Of a stretch of DNA of 60,000 nt, positions 39,250 to 47,439 are shown in pieces; the first letter of the stretch is position 1, and each line of letters starts with the position of its first letter. The stretch lies in the NCBI GenBank assembly GCA_914767715.1, contig OU612067.1, positions 20,870,162 to 20,930,161 on the forward strand, in the 5' to 3' direction. Below the pieces are notes generated by a model. That model did not search any database. It saw only the letters and a list, made by a program, of their open reading frames with translations, and was not told the origin of the DNA. The translations under genes and the position numbers were made by a program. The stretch comes from Membranipora membranacea (lineage: Eukaryota > Bryozoa > Gymnolaemata > Cheilostomatida > Membraniporidae).

Positions 39250-40583
39250 ATGAGGCCAATGAGGCCATCAACTGGTCCGAGTTTGAAAGAATTCCGATGG
39301 CTATTTAAATTTTTTACCCTGCGTTTGGCATGTTTTTTAATGACAAAAGTGGCCCTCGCTAAAAATGTCGCTGACGCCAAACTAAAAGGGGCAGCCCCAA
39401 ACGGGTTTCAGTTCCAAAGTCAGCATGAAATTCCCCACGGTTTAGAGTAGGTTAGGAGGAAATCTATTTTTTGAACTGGCCGTAAAAAAAGCAAAGGGTC
39501 CCCCCTTTGTTACTTTTTTTAATTTTAAAGTCGCTCTCATTTCCGTTCTATTTATCGTAGGATCTTCATATCCTGGAATTTGAATGAGGCCAATGAGGCC
39601 ATCAACTGGTCCGAGTTTGAAAGAATTCCATTGGCTATTTAAATTTTTTACCCTGCGTTTGGCATGTTTTTTAATGACAAAAGTGGCCCTCGTTAAAAAT
39701 GTCGCTGACGCCAAACTAAAAGGGGCAGCCCCAAACGGGTTTCAGTTCCAAAGTCAGCATGAAATTCCCCACGGTTTAGAGTAGGTCAGGAGGAAATCTA
39801 TTTTTTAACTGGCCGTAAAAAAAGCAAAGGGTTCCCCCTTTGTTACTTTTTTTAATTTTAAAGTCGCTCTCATTTCCGTTCTATTTATCGTAGGATCTTC
39901 ATATTCTGGAATTTGAATGAGGCCAATGAGGCCATCAACTGGCCCGAGTTTGAAAGAATTCCGTTGGCTATTTAAATTTTTTACCCTGCGTTTGGCATGT
40001 TTTTTAATGACAAAAGTGGCCCTCGTTAAAAATGTCGCTGACGCCAAACTAAAAGGGGCAGCCCCAAACGGGTTTCAGTTCCAAAGTCAGCATGAAATTC
40101 CCCACGGTTTAGAGTAGGTTAGGAGGAAATCTATTTTTTGAACTGGCCGTAAAAAAAGCAAAGGGTCCCCCCTTTGTTACTTTTTTTAATTTTAAAGTCG
40201 CTCTCATTTCCGTTCTATTTATCGTAGGATCTTCATATTCTGGAATTTGAATGAGGCCAATGAGGCCATCAACTGGTCGGAGTTTGAAAGAATTCCGATG
40301 GCTATTTAAATTTTTTACCCTGCGTTTAGCATGTTTTTTAATGACAAAAGTGGCCCTCGTTAAAAATGTCGCTGACGCCAAACTAAAAGGGGCAGCCCCA
40401 AACGGGTTTCAGTTCCAAAGTCAGCATGAAATTCCCCACGGTTTAGAGTAGGTTAGGAGGAAATCTATTTTTTGAACTGGCCGTAAAAAAAGCAAAGGTC
40501 CCCCCTTTGTTACTTTTTTTAATTTTAAAGTCGCTCTCATTTCCGTTCTATTTATCGTAGGATCTTCATATTCTGGAATTTGA

Positions 40584-40908
40584 ATGAGGCCATCAACTGG
40601 TCCGAGTTTGAAAGAATTCCGATGGCTATTTAAATTTTTTACCCTGCGTTTGGCATGTTTTTTAATGACAAAAGTGGCCCTCGTTAAAAATGTCGCTGAC
40701 GCCAAACTAAAAGGGGCAGCCCCAAACGGGTTTCAGTTCCAAAGTCAGCATGAAATTCCCCACGGTTTAGAGTAGGTTAGGAGGAAATCTATTTTTTGAA
40801 CTGGCCGTAAAAAAAGCAAAGGGTCCCCCCTTTGTTACTCTTTTTAAATTTAAAGTCGCTCTCATTTCCGTTCTATTTATCGTAGGATCTTCATATTCTG
40901 GAATTTGA
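40584..40908 (+). repeat. 325-bp monomer lacking one AATGAGGCC word
   Basis: Partner of the unit at 32353 in the long duplicated block (offset 8231). Confidence 0.92.
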
Positions 40909-41240
40909 ATGAGGCCAATGAGGCCATCAACTGGTCCGAGTTTGAAAGAATTCCGATGGCTATTTAAATTTTTTACCCTGCGTTTGGCATGCTTTTTAAT
41001 GACAAAAGTGGCCCTCGTTAAAAATGTCGCTGACGCCAAACTAAAAGGGGCAGCCCCAAACGGGTTTCAGTTCCAAAGTCAGCATGAAATTCCCCACGGT
41101 TTAGAATAGTTAGGAGGAAATCTATTTTTTGAACTGGCCGTAAAAAAAGCAAAGGTCCCCCCTTTGTTACTTTTTTTAATTTTAAAGTCGCCCTCATTAC
41201 CGTTCTATTTATCGTAGGATCTTCATATTCTGGAATTTGA

Positions 41241-41565
41241 ATGAGGCCATCAACTGGTCCGAGTTTGAAAGAATTCCGATGGCTATTTAAATTTTTTACC
41301 CTGCGTTTGGCATGTTTTTTAATGACAAAAGTGGCCCTCGTTAAAAATGTCGCTGACGCCAAACTAAAAGGGGCAGCCCCAAACGGGTTTCAGTTCCAAA
41401 GTCAGCATGAAATTCCCCACGGTTTAGAGTAGGTTAGGAGGAAATCTATTTATTGAACTGGCCGTAAAAAAAGCAAAGGGTCCCCCCTTTGTTACTCTTT
41501 TTAAATTTAAAGTCGCTCTCATTTCCGTTCTATTTATCGTAGGATCTTCATATTCTGGAATTTGA
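41241..41565 (+). repeat. 325-bp monomer lacking one AATGAGGCC word
   Basis: Partner of the unit at 33010 (offset 8231), including the CTATTTATTGAAC change. Confidence 0.92.
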
Positions 41566-41898
41566 ATGAGGCCAATGAGGCCATCAACTGGTCCGAGTTT
41601 GAAAGAATTCCGATGGCTATTTAAATTTTTTACCCTGCGTTTGGCATGTTTTTTAATGACAAAAGTGGCCCTCGTTAAAAATGTCGCTGACGCCAAACTA
41701 AAAGGGGCAGCCCCAAACGGGTTTCAGTTCCAAAGTCAGCATGAAATTCCCCACGGTTTAGAATAGTTAGGAGGAAATCTATTTTTTGAACTGGCCGTAA
41801 AAAAAGCAAAGGGTCCCCCCTTTGTTACTTTTTTAAATTTAAAAGTCGCTCTCATTTCCGTTCTATTTATCGTATGATCTTCATATTCTGGAATTTGA

Positions 41899-42205
41899 AT
41901 GAGGCCAATGAGGCCATCAACTGGTCCGAGTTTGAAAGAATTCCGTTGGCTATTTAAATTTTTTACCCTGCGTTTGGCATGTTTTTTAATGACAAAAGTG
42001 GCCCTCGTTAAAAATGTCGCTGACGCCAAACTAAAAGGGGCAGCCCCAAACGGGTTTCAGTTCCAAAGTCAGCATGAAATTCCCCACGGTTTAGAGTAGG
42101 TTAGGAGGAAATCTATTTTTTGAACTGGCCGTTACTTTTTTTAATTTTAAAGTCGCTCTCATTTCCGTTCTATTTATCGTAGGATCTTCATATTCTGGAA
42201 TTTGA
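41899..42205 (+). repeat. 307-bp monomer lacking the 27-bp inverted repeat
   Basis: Joint at 42129; A-type subgroup, partner of the unit at 33668 in the long duplicated block. Confidence 0.92.
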
Positions 42206-42871
42206 ATGAGGCCAATGAGGCCATCAACTGGTCCGAGTTTGAAAGAATTTCGTTGGCTATTTAAATTTTTTACCCTATGTTTGGCATGTTTTTTAATGAC
42301 AAAAGGGGCCCTCGTTAAAAATGTCGCTGACGCCAAACTAAAAGGGGCAGCCCCAAATGGGTTTCAGTTCCAAAGTCAGCATGAAATTCCCCACGGTTTA
42401 GAGTAGGTTAGGAGGAAATCTATTTTTTGAACTGGCCGTAAAAAAAGCAAAGGTCCCCCCTTTGATACTTTTTTTAATTTTAAAGTCGCTCTCATTTCCG
42501 TTCTATTTATCGTAGGATCTTCATATTCTGGAATTTGAATGAGGCCAATGAGGCTATCAACTGGTCCGAGTTTGAAAGAATTCCGTTGGCTATTTAAATT
42601 ATTTACCCTATGTTTGGCATGTTTTTTAATGACAAAAGTGGCCCTCGTTAAAAATGTCGCTGACGCCAAACTAAAAGGGGCAGCCCCAATTGGGTTTCAG
42701 TTCCAAAGTCAGCATGAAATTCCCCACGGTTTAGAGTAGGTTAGGAGGAAATCTATTTTTTGAACTGGCCGTAAAAAAAGCAAAGGTCCCCCCTTTGATA
42801 CTTTTTTTAATTTTAAAGTCGCTCTCATTTCCGTTCTATTTATCGTAGGATCTTCATATTCTAGAATTTGA

Positions 42872-43196
42872 ATGAGGCCATCAACTGGTCCGAGTTTGAA
42901 AGAATTCCGATGGCTATTTAAATTTTTTACCCTGCGTTTGGCATGTTTTTTAATGACAAAAGTGGCCCTCGTTAAAAATGTCGCTGACGCCAAACTAAAA
43001 GGGGCAGCCCCAAACGGGTTTCAGTTCCAAAGTCAGCATGAAATTCCCCACGGTTTAGAGTAGGTTAGGAGGAAATCTATTTTTTGAACTGGCCGTAAAA
43101 AAAGCAAAGGGTCCCCCCTTTGTTACTCTTTTTAAATTTAAAGTCGCTCTCATTTCCGTTCTATTTATCGTAGGATCTTCATATTCTGGAATTTGA
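42872..43196 (+). repeat. 325-bp monomer lacking one AATGAGGCC word
   Basis: Partner of the unit at 34641 (offset 8231), with the same TTCTAGAATTTG before it. Confidence 0.92.
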
Positions 43197-43528
43197 ATGA
43201 GGCCAATGAGGCCATCAACTGGTCCGAGTTTGAAAGAAATCCGATGGCTATTTAAATTTTTTACCCTGCGTTTGGCATGCTTTTTAATGACAAAAGTGGC
43301 CCTCGTTAAAAATGTCGCTGACGCCAAACTAAAAGGGGCAGCCCCAAACGGGTTTCAGTTCCAAAGTCAGCATGAAATTCCCCACGGTTTAGAATAGTTA
43401 GGAGGAAATCTATTTTTTGAACTGGCCGTAAAAAAAGCAAAGGTCCCCCCTTTGTTACTTTTTTTAATTTTAAAGTCGCTCTCATTACCGTTCTATTTAT
43501 CGTAGGATCTTCATATTCTGGAATTTGA

Positions 43529-43853
43529 ATGAGGCCATCAACTGGTCCGAGTTTGAAAGAATTCCGATGGCCATTTAAATTTTTTACCCTGCGTTTGGCA
43601 TGTTTTTTAATGACAAAAGTGGCCCTCGTTAAAAATGTCGCTGACGCCAAACTAAAAGGGGCAGCCCCAAACGGGTTTCAGTTCCAAAGTCAGCATGAAA
43701 TTCCCCACGGTTTAGAGTAGGTTAGGAGGAAATCTATTTTTTGAACTGGCCGTAAAAAAAGCAAAGGGTCCCCCCTTTGTTACTCTTTTTAAATTTAAAG
43801 TCGCTCTCATTTCCGTTCTATTTATCGTAGGATCTTCATATTCTGGAATTTGA
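43529..43853 (+). repeat. 325-bp monomer lacking one AATGAGGCC word
   Basis: It follows 42872 by 657 bp and is the last whole unit before the interrupted one. Private change GATGGCCATTTAAAT. Confidence 0.92.
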
Positions 43854-44070
43854 ATGAGGCCAATGAGGCCATCAACTGGTCCGAGTTTGAAAGAATTCCG
43901 ATGGCTATTTAAATTTTTTACCCTGCGTTTGGCATGTTTTTTAATGACAAAAGTGGCCCTCGTTAAAAATGTCGCTGACGCCAAACTAAAAGGGGCAGCC
44001 CCAAACGGGTTTCAGTTCCAAAGTCAGCATGAAATTCCCCACGGTTTAGAGTAGGTTAGGAGGAAATCTA

Positions 44071-44077
44071 TTTTTTT
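44071..44077. other. Left insertion junction, 7 T
   Basis: Satellite AGGAAATCTA is followed by seven T and then CTTTCTTATAATG of the element. Uninterrupted satellite units have six T followed by GAACTGG. Confidence 0.95.
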
Positions 44078-44245
44078 CTTTCTTATAATGTAACATATTA
44101 TAGGGGAAAAAAATATGGTGCGCTTCACGCATTTGTAACCGAAAGCGACGATCAACGCCACTGTAAATGTTGTTTGGCAGACAGGGTACTTGCCATAGTA
44201 TTAGTTGTTAAATCTGGTGCAGAATTGACGAACAAATGAACACCA
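44078..44245 (-). repeat. Split direct repeat A, plus-strand copy 1 (outer)
   Basis: 168 bp, identical to 44636-44803 except for one base (A at 44167, C at 44725). It begins CTTTCTTATAATG just after the T-tract and ends AACACCA. In the element's own (minus) sense it is the terminal B2-type repeat. Near its outer end lies a short inverted repeat, TATAAT at 44084-44089 and ATTATA at 44097-44102. Confidence 0.95.
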
Positions 44246-44317
44246 TCACCAGGAAATTGTTAGCATTTCCACAATGGACGACATAAGTTAGTGATAGGGA
44301 GGTGGGAGGGAAATTGA
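44246..44317. other. 72-bp spacer between A and B
   Basis: Unique sequence from TCACCAGG to GGGAAATTGA joining A copy 1 to B copy 1. It has no counterpart between A copy 2 and B copy 2, where the 566-bp internal region sits instead. No coding potential is apparent. Confidence 0.8.
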
Positions 44318-44396
44318 CAGAGTTGTTTTCTTTCAAGACCGGCGTGGTGACCGGATGTAGATTGAAAGAAAGAATATGTGAGTAGCTGTGAACAGC

Positions 44397-44475
44397 AGTT
44401 CTAAGAAAGCCTATCATTGGCTGAGAGCAATAGTTCTAAGAAAGCCTCTCATTGGCTGAGAACAGTAGTTCTAAG
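44397..44475 (-). repeat. 35-bp tandem repeat with inverted CCAAT motifs, B copy 1
   Basis: AGTTCTAAG recurs at 44397, 44432 and 44467, giving 2.3 copies of a 35-bp unit. Each full unit holds CATTGGCTGAG, which on the minus strand is CTCAGCCAATG, a CCAAT-box-type motif in the element's sense direction. Confidence 0.85.
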
Positions 44476-44551
44476 TTTTCCTTACCAATAAGTTGTCCTT
44501 AGTTGGTTGAGGGAGGGCAACTTTTTATTCAGTTGACCTAGGATTATTTGT

Positions 44552-44580
44552 CTTGTCTTAGGACTGATTGCCAAGACAAG
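44552..44580. other. 8-bp perfect inverted repeat in B copy 1
   Basis: CTTGTCTT at 44552-44559 and AAGACAAG at 44573-44580 around a 13-nt loop; repeated in B copy 2 at 45604-45632. Function unknown. Confidence 0.55.
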
Positions 44581-44625
44581 GGAGGTGTTATCAGGGCAGA
44601 AAAAAATCTTTTTTGTACCAAAAAC

Positions 44626-44631
44626 TTTATT
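44626..44631 (-). promoter_or_regulatory. Possible polyadenylation signal AATAAA
   Basis: TTTATT on the plus strand reads AATAAA on the minus strand, about 240 bases past the recombinase stop, at the junction of the two inner repeats. The context is A/T-rich, so a chance match is likely enough to keep confidence low. Confidence 0.3.
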
Positions 44632-44635
44632 TTTT

Positions 44636-44803
44636 CTTTCTTATAATGTAACATATTATAGGGGAAAAAAATATGGTGCGCTTCACGCATTTGTAACCGA
44701 AAGCGACGATCAACGCCACTGTAACTGTTGTTTGGCAGACAGGGTACTTGCCATAGTATTAGTTGTTAAATCTGGTGCAGAATTGACGAACAAATGAACA
44801 CCA
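44636..44803 (-). repeat. Split direct repeat A, copy 2 (inner)
   Basis: Second copy of A, offset 558 bp. In the minus sense it is the B1-type repeat that follows the recombinase. It is followed on the plus side by the internal region starting AACCAATTG. Confidence 0.95.
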
Positions 44804-44806
44804 AAC

Positions 44807-44850
44807 CAATTGTATTGAGCGAGGCATACCTAGCAAGCTCAGAACAATTG
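44807..44850 (-). other. Hairpin just 3' of the recombinase stop
   Basis: CAATTGT at 44807-44813 pairs with ACAATTG at 44844-44850, then TGAGC (44816-44820) with GCTCA (44837-44841) across a 2x2 internal loop. The 16-nt loop itself has AGG/CCT. It lies 19 bases past the stop codon in the minus sense. It could shape the 3' end of the transcript or be chance; its function is unknown. Confidence 0.55.
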
Positions 44851-44868
44851 TTTCGCCAAAACTGCACC

Positions 44869-45369
44869 TTAGTTTATCAAGATATATTTCTTGAAGGCAT
44901 CGGATGACCACCTGCCAAAAGATCTTATTCTTGAGTCAGACCAGCCCTGAATGCTAGCCCAGGTAGCGCCACCTCGTCTCAGTGAGTGAGGAGTGACCCA
45001 GCCCTCTATTTTTGAATCCTTTAGGACTTCACTGAACTCTTTTCTGAACTCTGCTGTTGTGACTTCAAACAAAGTGCTGCTGCTGGAGGGTTTCAAGTGT
45101 TTTAAATACCTCTTAAGGAGGCGAACTGGGCATGTCTTTCCCCCTACTGCTTTAATCATAATGCTTGCAGACTCTGCAGAATTCTTGAAAGAATTAATGT
45201 GCACTTCCATGGCACCCTTGCTAAAACACACATCACCAACAGACATATGATGCCCTGCTGAAGATATACAATACTCGCTAGGGCGTAAGAATCCATAAAA
45301 AGCACAAGATACCATGGCAGAAAAGCGCCTCCCATCTATACTTCCCAAGACCTGCTCTGCCTTAGTGAT
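44869..45369 (-). pseudogene. Truncated tyrosine recombinase (C-terminal catalytic domain)
   Basis: Minus-strand frame ending in TAA at 44869-44871. It is open back to a TGA at 45385-45387, so it runs a few codons into repeat B. There is no upstream ATG; the frame passes TTG at 45346-45348 and the first ATG is at 45313-45315. Counting from that TTG there are 159 residues. Tyrosine-recombinase landmarks: catalytic Arg22 in GFLRPSEY, probable beta-hairpin Lys55 in NSFKNS, His121 and Arg124 in TPHSLRRGG, Trp147 in FGRWSSDAF, nucleophile Tyr155 in KKYI. Thus the R-K-H-R-W-Y set is complete and no stop or frameshift interrupts it. The core-binding N-terminal half, about half of a usual YR, is missing. 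The family catalyses strand exchange through a 3'-phosphotyrosine and would integrate the circular DNA of its element. A Crypton source is possible for the domain alone, but the split repeats favour Ngaro/PAT. Confidence 0.85.
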
Positions 45370-45378
45370 CAGAGTTGT

Positions 45379-45423
45379 TTTCTTTCAAGACCGGCGTGGT
45401 GACCGGATGTAGATTGAAAGAAA
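45379..45423. other. 10-bp perfect inverted repeat in B copy 2
   Basis: TTTCTTTCAA at 45379-45388 and TTGAAAGAAA at 45414-45423, with CCGG on both sides of the loop centre (45391 and 45403). The same structure is in B copy 1 at 44327-44371. It lies at the inner edge of the repeat and could be a recombinase-binding or RNA-fold element; nothing else shows its role. Confidence 0.6.
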
Positions 45424-45448
45424 GAATATGTGAGTAGCTGTGAACAGC

Positions 45449-45527
45449 AGTTCTAAGAAAGCCTATCATTGGCTGAGAGCAATAGTTCTAAGAAAGCCTC
45501 TCATTGGCTGAGAACAGTAGTTCTAAG
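45449..45527 (-). promoter_or_regulatory. 35-bp tandem repeat with CCAAT motifs in the 5' terminal repeat
   Basis: Same repeat as at 44397, in B copy 2. Here it lies at the element's 5' end on the minus strand, upstream of the recombinase frame. Two direct copies of CTCAGCCAATG would suit an NF-Y-type promoter or enhancer. No clear TATA box is placed between it and the frame, so promoter function is inferred only from motif and position. Confidence 0.45.
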
Positions 45528-45681
45528 TTTTCCTTACCAATAAGTTGTCCTTAGTTGGTTGAGGGAGGGCAACTTTTTATTCAGTTGACCTAGGATTATT
45601 TGTCTTGTCTTAGGACTGATTGCCAAGACAAGGGAGGTGTTATCAGGGCAGAAAAAAATCTTTTTTGTACCAAAAACTTTA

Positions 45682-45686
45682 TTTTT
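45682..45686. other. Right insertion junction, 5 T
   Basis: Element CAAAAACTTTA is followed by five T and then satellite GAACTGGCCG. From the G at 45687 to the next unit start at 45798 is 111 bp, the normal distance, so no satellite base was lost or duplicated. Confidence 0.95.
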
Positions 45687-45797
45687 GAACTGGCCGTAAA
45701 AAAAGCAAAGGGTCCCCCCTTTGTTACTTTTTTAAATTTTAAAGTCGCTCTCATTTCCGTTCTATTTATCGTATGATCTTCATATTCTGGAATTTGA

Positions 45798-46104
45798 ATG
45801 AGGCCAATGAGGCCATCAACTGGTCCGAGTTTGAAAGAATTCCGTTGGCTATTTAAATTTTTTACCCTGCGTTTGGCATGTTTTTTAATGACAAAAGTGG
45901 CCCTCGTTAAAAATGTCGCTGACGCCAAACTAAAAGGGGCAGCCCCAAACGGGTTTCAGTTCCAAAGTCAGCATGAAATTCCCCACGGTTTAGAGTAGGT
46001 TAGGAGGAAATCTATTTTTTGAACTGGCCGTTACTTTTTTTAATTTTAAAGTCGCTCTCATTTCCGTTCTATTTATCGTAGGATCTTCATATTCTGGAAT
46101 TTGA
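45798..46104 (+). repeat. 307-bp monomer, first whole unit right of the insertion
   Basis: Joint at 46028; A-type subgroup. It is preceded by GTATGATCTTC and followed by a unit with ACCCTATGTTTGG, exactly as at 33668 and 41899, so the insertion sits in a third copy of that block. Confidence 0.92.
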
Positions 46105-47439
46105 ATGAGGCCAATGAGGTTATCAACTGGTCCGAGTTTGAAAGAATTCCGTTGGCTATTTAAATTTTTTACCCTATGTTTGGCATGTTTTTTAATGACA
46201 AAAGTGGCCCTCGTTAAAAATGTCGCTGACGCCAAACTAAAAGGGGCAGCCCCAAACGGGTTTCAGTTCCAAAGTCAGCATGAAATTCCCCACGGTTTAG
46301 AGTAGGTTAGGAGGAAATCTATTTTTTGAACTGGCCGTAAAAAAAGCAAAGGGTCCCCCCTTTGTTACTTTTTTTAATTTTAAAGTCGCTCTCATTTCCG
46401 TTCTATTTATCGTAGGATCTTCATATTCTGGAATTTGAATGAGGCCAATGAGGCCATCAACTGGTTCGAGTTTGAAAGAATTCCGATGGCTATTTAAATT
46501 TTTTACCCTGCGTTTGGCATGTTTTTTAATGACAAAAGTGGCCCTCGTTAAAAATGTCGCTGACGCCAAACTAAAAGGGACAGCCCCAAACGGGTTTCAG
46601 TTCCAAAGTCAGCATGAAATTCCCCACGGTTTAGAGTATGTTAGGAGGAAATCTATTTTTTGAACTGGCCGTAAAAAAAGCAAAGGGTCCCCCCTTTGAT
46701 ACTTTTTTTAATTTTAAAGTCGCTCTCATTTCCGTTCTATTTATTGTAGGATCTTCATATTCTGGAATTTGAATGGGGCCAATGAGGCCATCAACTGGTC
46801 CGAGTTTGAAAGAATTCCGATGGCTATTTAAATTTTTCACCCTGCGTTTGGCATGTTTTTTAATGACAAAAGTGGCCCTCGTTAAAAATGTCGCTGACGC
46901 CAAACTAAAAGGGGCAGCCCCAAACGGGTTTCAGTTCCAAAGTCAGCATGAAATTCCCCACGGTTTAGAGTAGGTTAGGAGGAAATCTATTTTTTGAACT
47001 GGCCGTAAAAAAGCAAAGGGTCCCCCCTTTGTTACTTTTTTTAATTTTAAAGTCGCTCTCATTTCCGTTCTATTTATCGTAGGATCTTCATATTCTGGAA
47101 TTTGAATGAGGCCAATGAGGCCATCAACTGGTCCGAGTTTGAAAGAATTCCGATGGCTATTTAAATTTTTTACCCTGCGTTTGGCATGTTTTTTAATGAC
47201 AAAAGTGGCCCTCGCTAAAAATGTCGCTGACGCCAAACTAAAAGGGGCAGCCCCAAACGGGTTTCAGTTCCAAAGTCAGCATGAAATTCCCCACGGTTTA
47301 GAGTAGGTTAGGAGGAAATCTATTTTTTGAACTGGCCGTAAAAAAAGCAAAGGGTCCCCCCTTTGTTACTTTTTTTAATTTTAAAGTCGCTCTCATTTCC
47401 GTTCTATTTATCGTAGGATCTTCATATTCTGGAATTTGA

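Larger units (their letters stand above)
38251..43196 (+). repeat. Long duplicated block, copy 2 (about 4.9 kb)
   Basis: Partner of the block at 30018-34965. It has two one-base losses near 38875-38887 (CACATTCCG and TCTATTATCG) that no other copy shows. Beyond 43196 the sequence carries on with a further partial repeat of the same 325/332-bp unit pattern (43197, 43529, 43854) up to the insertion. Confidence 0.88.
1..44077 (+). repeat. 334-bp satellite array, left part (about 133 units)
   Basis: Head-to-tail tandem array with unit starts (the ATG of the tandem word AATGAGGCC) at 2, 336, 669, 1003, 1337 and so on to 43854. Spacing is 333-335 bp for nearly every unit up to 29711; after that units of 332, 325 and 307 bp also occur. 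All units face the same way. Neighbouring units differ by scattered substitutions and one-base changes in the A, T, G and C runs. No other gene or element interrupts this stretch. The last unit (from 43854) is cut at its T-tract by the insertion. The array begins before base 1. Such a long, uniform tract is typical of centromeric, pericentromeric or subtelomeric heterochromatin; which of these applies cannot be told from the window. Confidence 0.98.
29711..44077 (+). repeat. Array domain II: deletion variants and long duplicated blocks
   Basis: From 29711 the array contains units of 307 and 325 bp mixed with full ones, and most of the domain consists of multi-kilobase blocks present twice or more. 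The change in unit composition at about 29.7 kb is abrupt, and the same variant set continues right of the insertion to 60000. The block structure points to recent long-range unequal exchange or amplification of a mixed founder segment. Confidence 0.75.
44318..44634 (-). repeat. Split direct repeat B, copy 1 (inner)
   Basis: 317 bp, with no difference seen against 45370-45686. It starts CAGAGTTGTTTTC and ends CAAAAACTTTATTTTT. It carries a 35-bp tandem repeat with CCAAT-type motifs, an 8-bp inverted repeat and a 10-bp inverted repeat. It abuts A copy 2 through a run of six T (44630-44635), which is the B-A junction expected in a circular form of the element. Confidence 0.95.
44804..45369 (-). 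other. Internal region of the element (566 bp)
   Basis: Unique sequence between A copy 2 and B copy 2. Most of it is the recombinase frame; the 65 bp at 44804-44868, 3' of the stop codon, hold a hairpin. A full element of this order would have several kilobases here, so a deletion has joined the middle of the recombinase frame directly to the B repeat at 45369/45370. Confidence 0.85.
44078..45681 (-). mobile_element. Non-autonomous Ngaro/PAT-like YR retroelement with split direct repeats
   Basis: The only non-satellite sequence in the window: 1604 bp, plus six T residues that cannot be assigned to one side, giving a net insertion of 1610 bp. In plus-strand order it holds A (44078-44245), a 72-bp spacer, B (44318-44634), A (44636-44803), a 566-bp internal region and B (45370-45686). 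Read on the minus strand this is A1-internal-B1-A2-B2, the split-direct-repeat plan described for Ngaro and PAT elements of the DIRS order. The internal region carries the catalytic half of a tyrosine recombinase near its 3' end, the usual YR place. Gag, reverse transcriptase and RNase H are absent, so the copy cannot be autonomous. There is no target-site duplication. The alternative reading is two tandem short elements that share termini. Confidence 0.8.
45370..45686 (-). repeat. Split direct repeat B, copy 2 (outer)
   Basis: Second copy of B, offset 1052 bp from copy 1, and the 5' terminus of the element in its own sense. It passes into satellite through five T (45682-45686) and GAACTGG. 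Its near-perfect identity to copy 1 suggests a young insertion, or recent renewal of the repeats during retrotransposition. Confidence 0.95.

Noticed and set aside
44208-44417. Minus-strand frame of 69 codons across the spacer and repeat B
   Set aside because: It crosses the repeat-spacer border, has no recognised domain, and is interrupted by a stop (TAA) in the other B context; chance frame.
44585-44797. Plus-strand frame of 70 codons across B copy 1 and A copy 2
   Set aside because: It runs through the repeat junction in the direction opposite to the recombinase and has no motif; the copies of its parts elsewhere in the element do not keep a frame.
44993-45250. Plus-strand frame of 85 codons
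   Set aside because: It is the antisense shadow of the recombinase frame, which has clear catalytic motifs on the minus strand.
44078-45681. LTR retrotransposon or solo LTR
   Set aside because: There are no TG...CA ends, no target-site duplication, no primer-binding site, and the repeats are interleaved rather than terminal.
44078-45681. Crypton DNA transposon
   Set aside because: The recombinase alone would allow it, but Cryptons are not known to have A-B-A-B split repeats, so it is kept only as a minor alternative.
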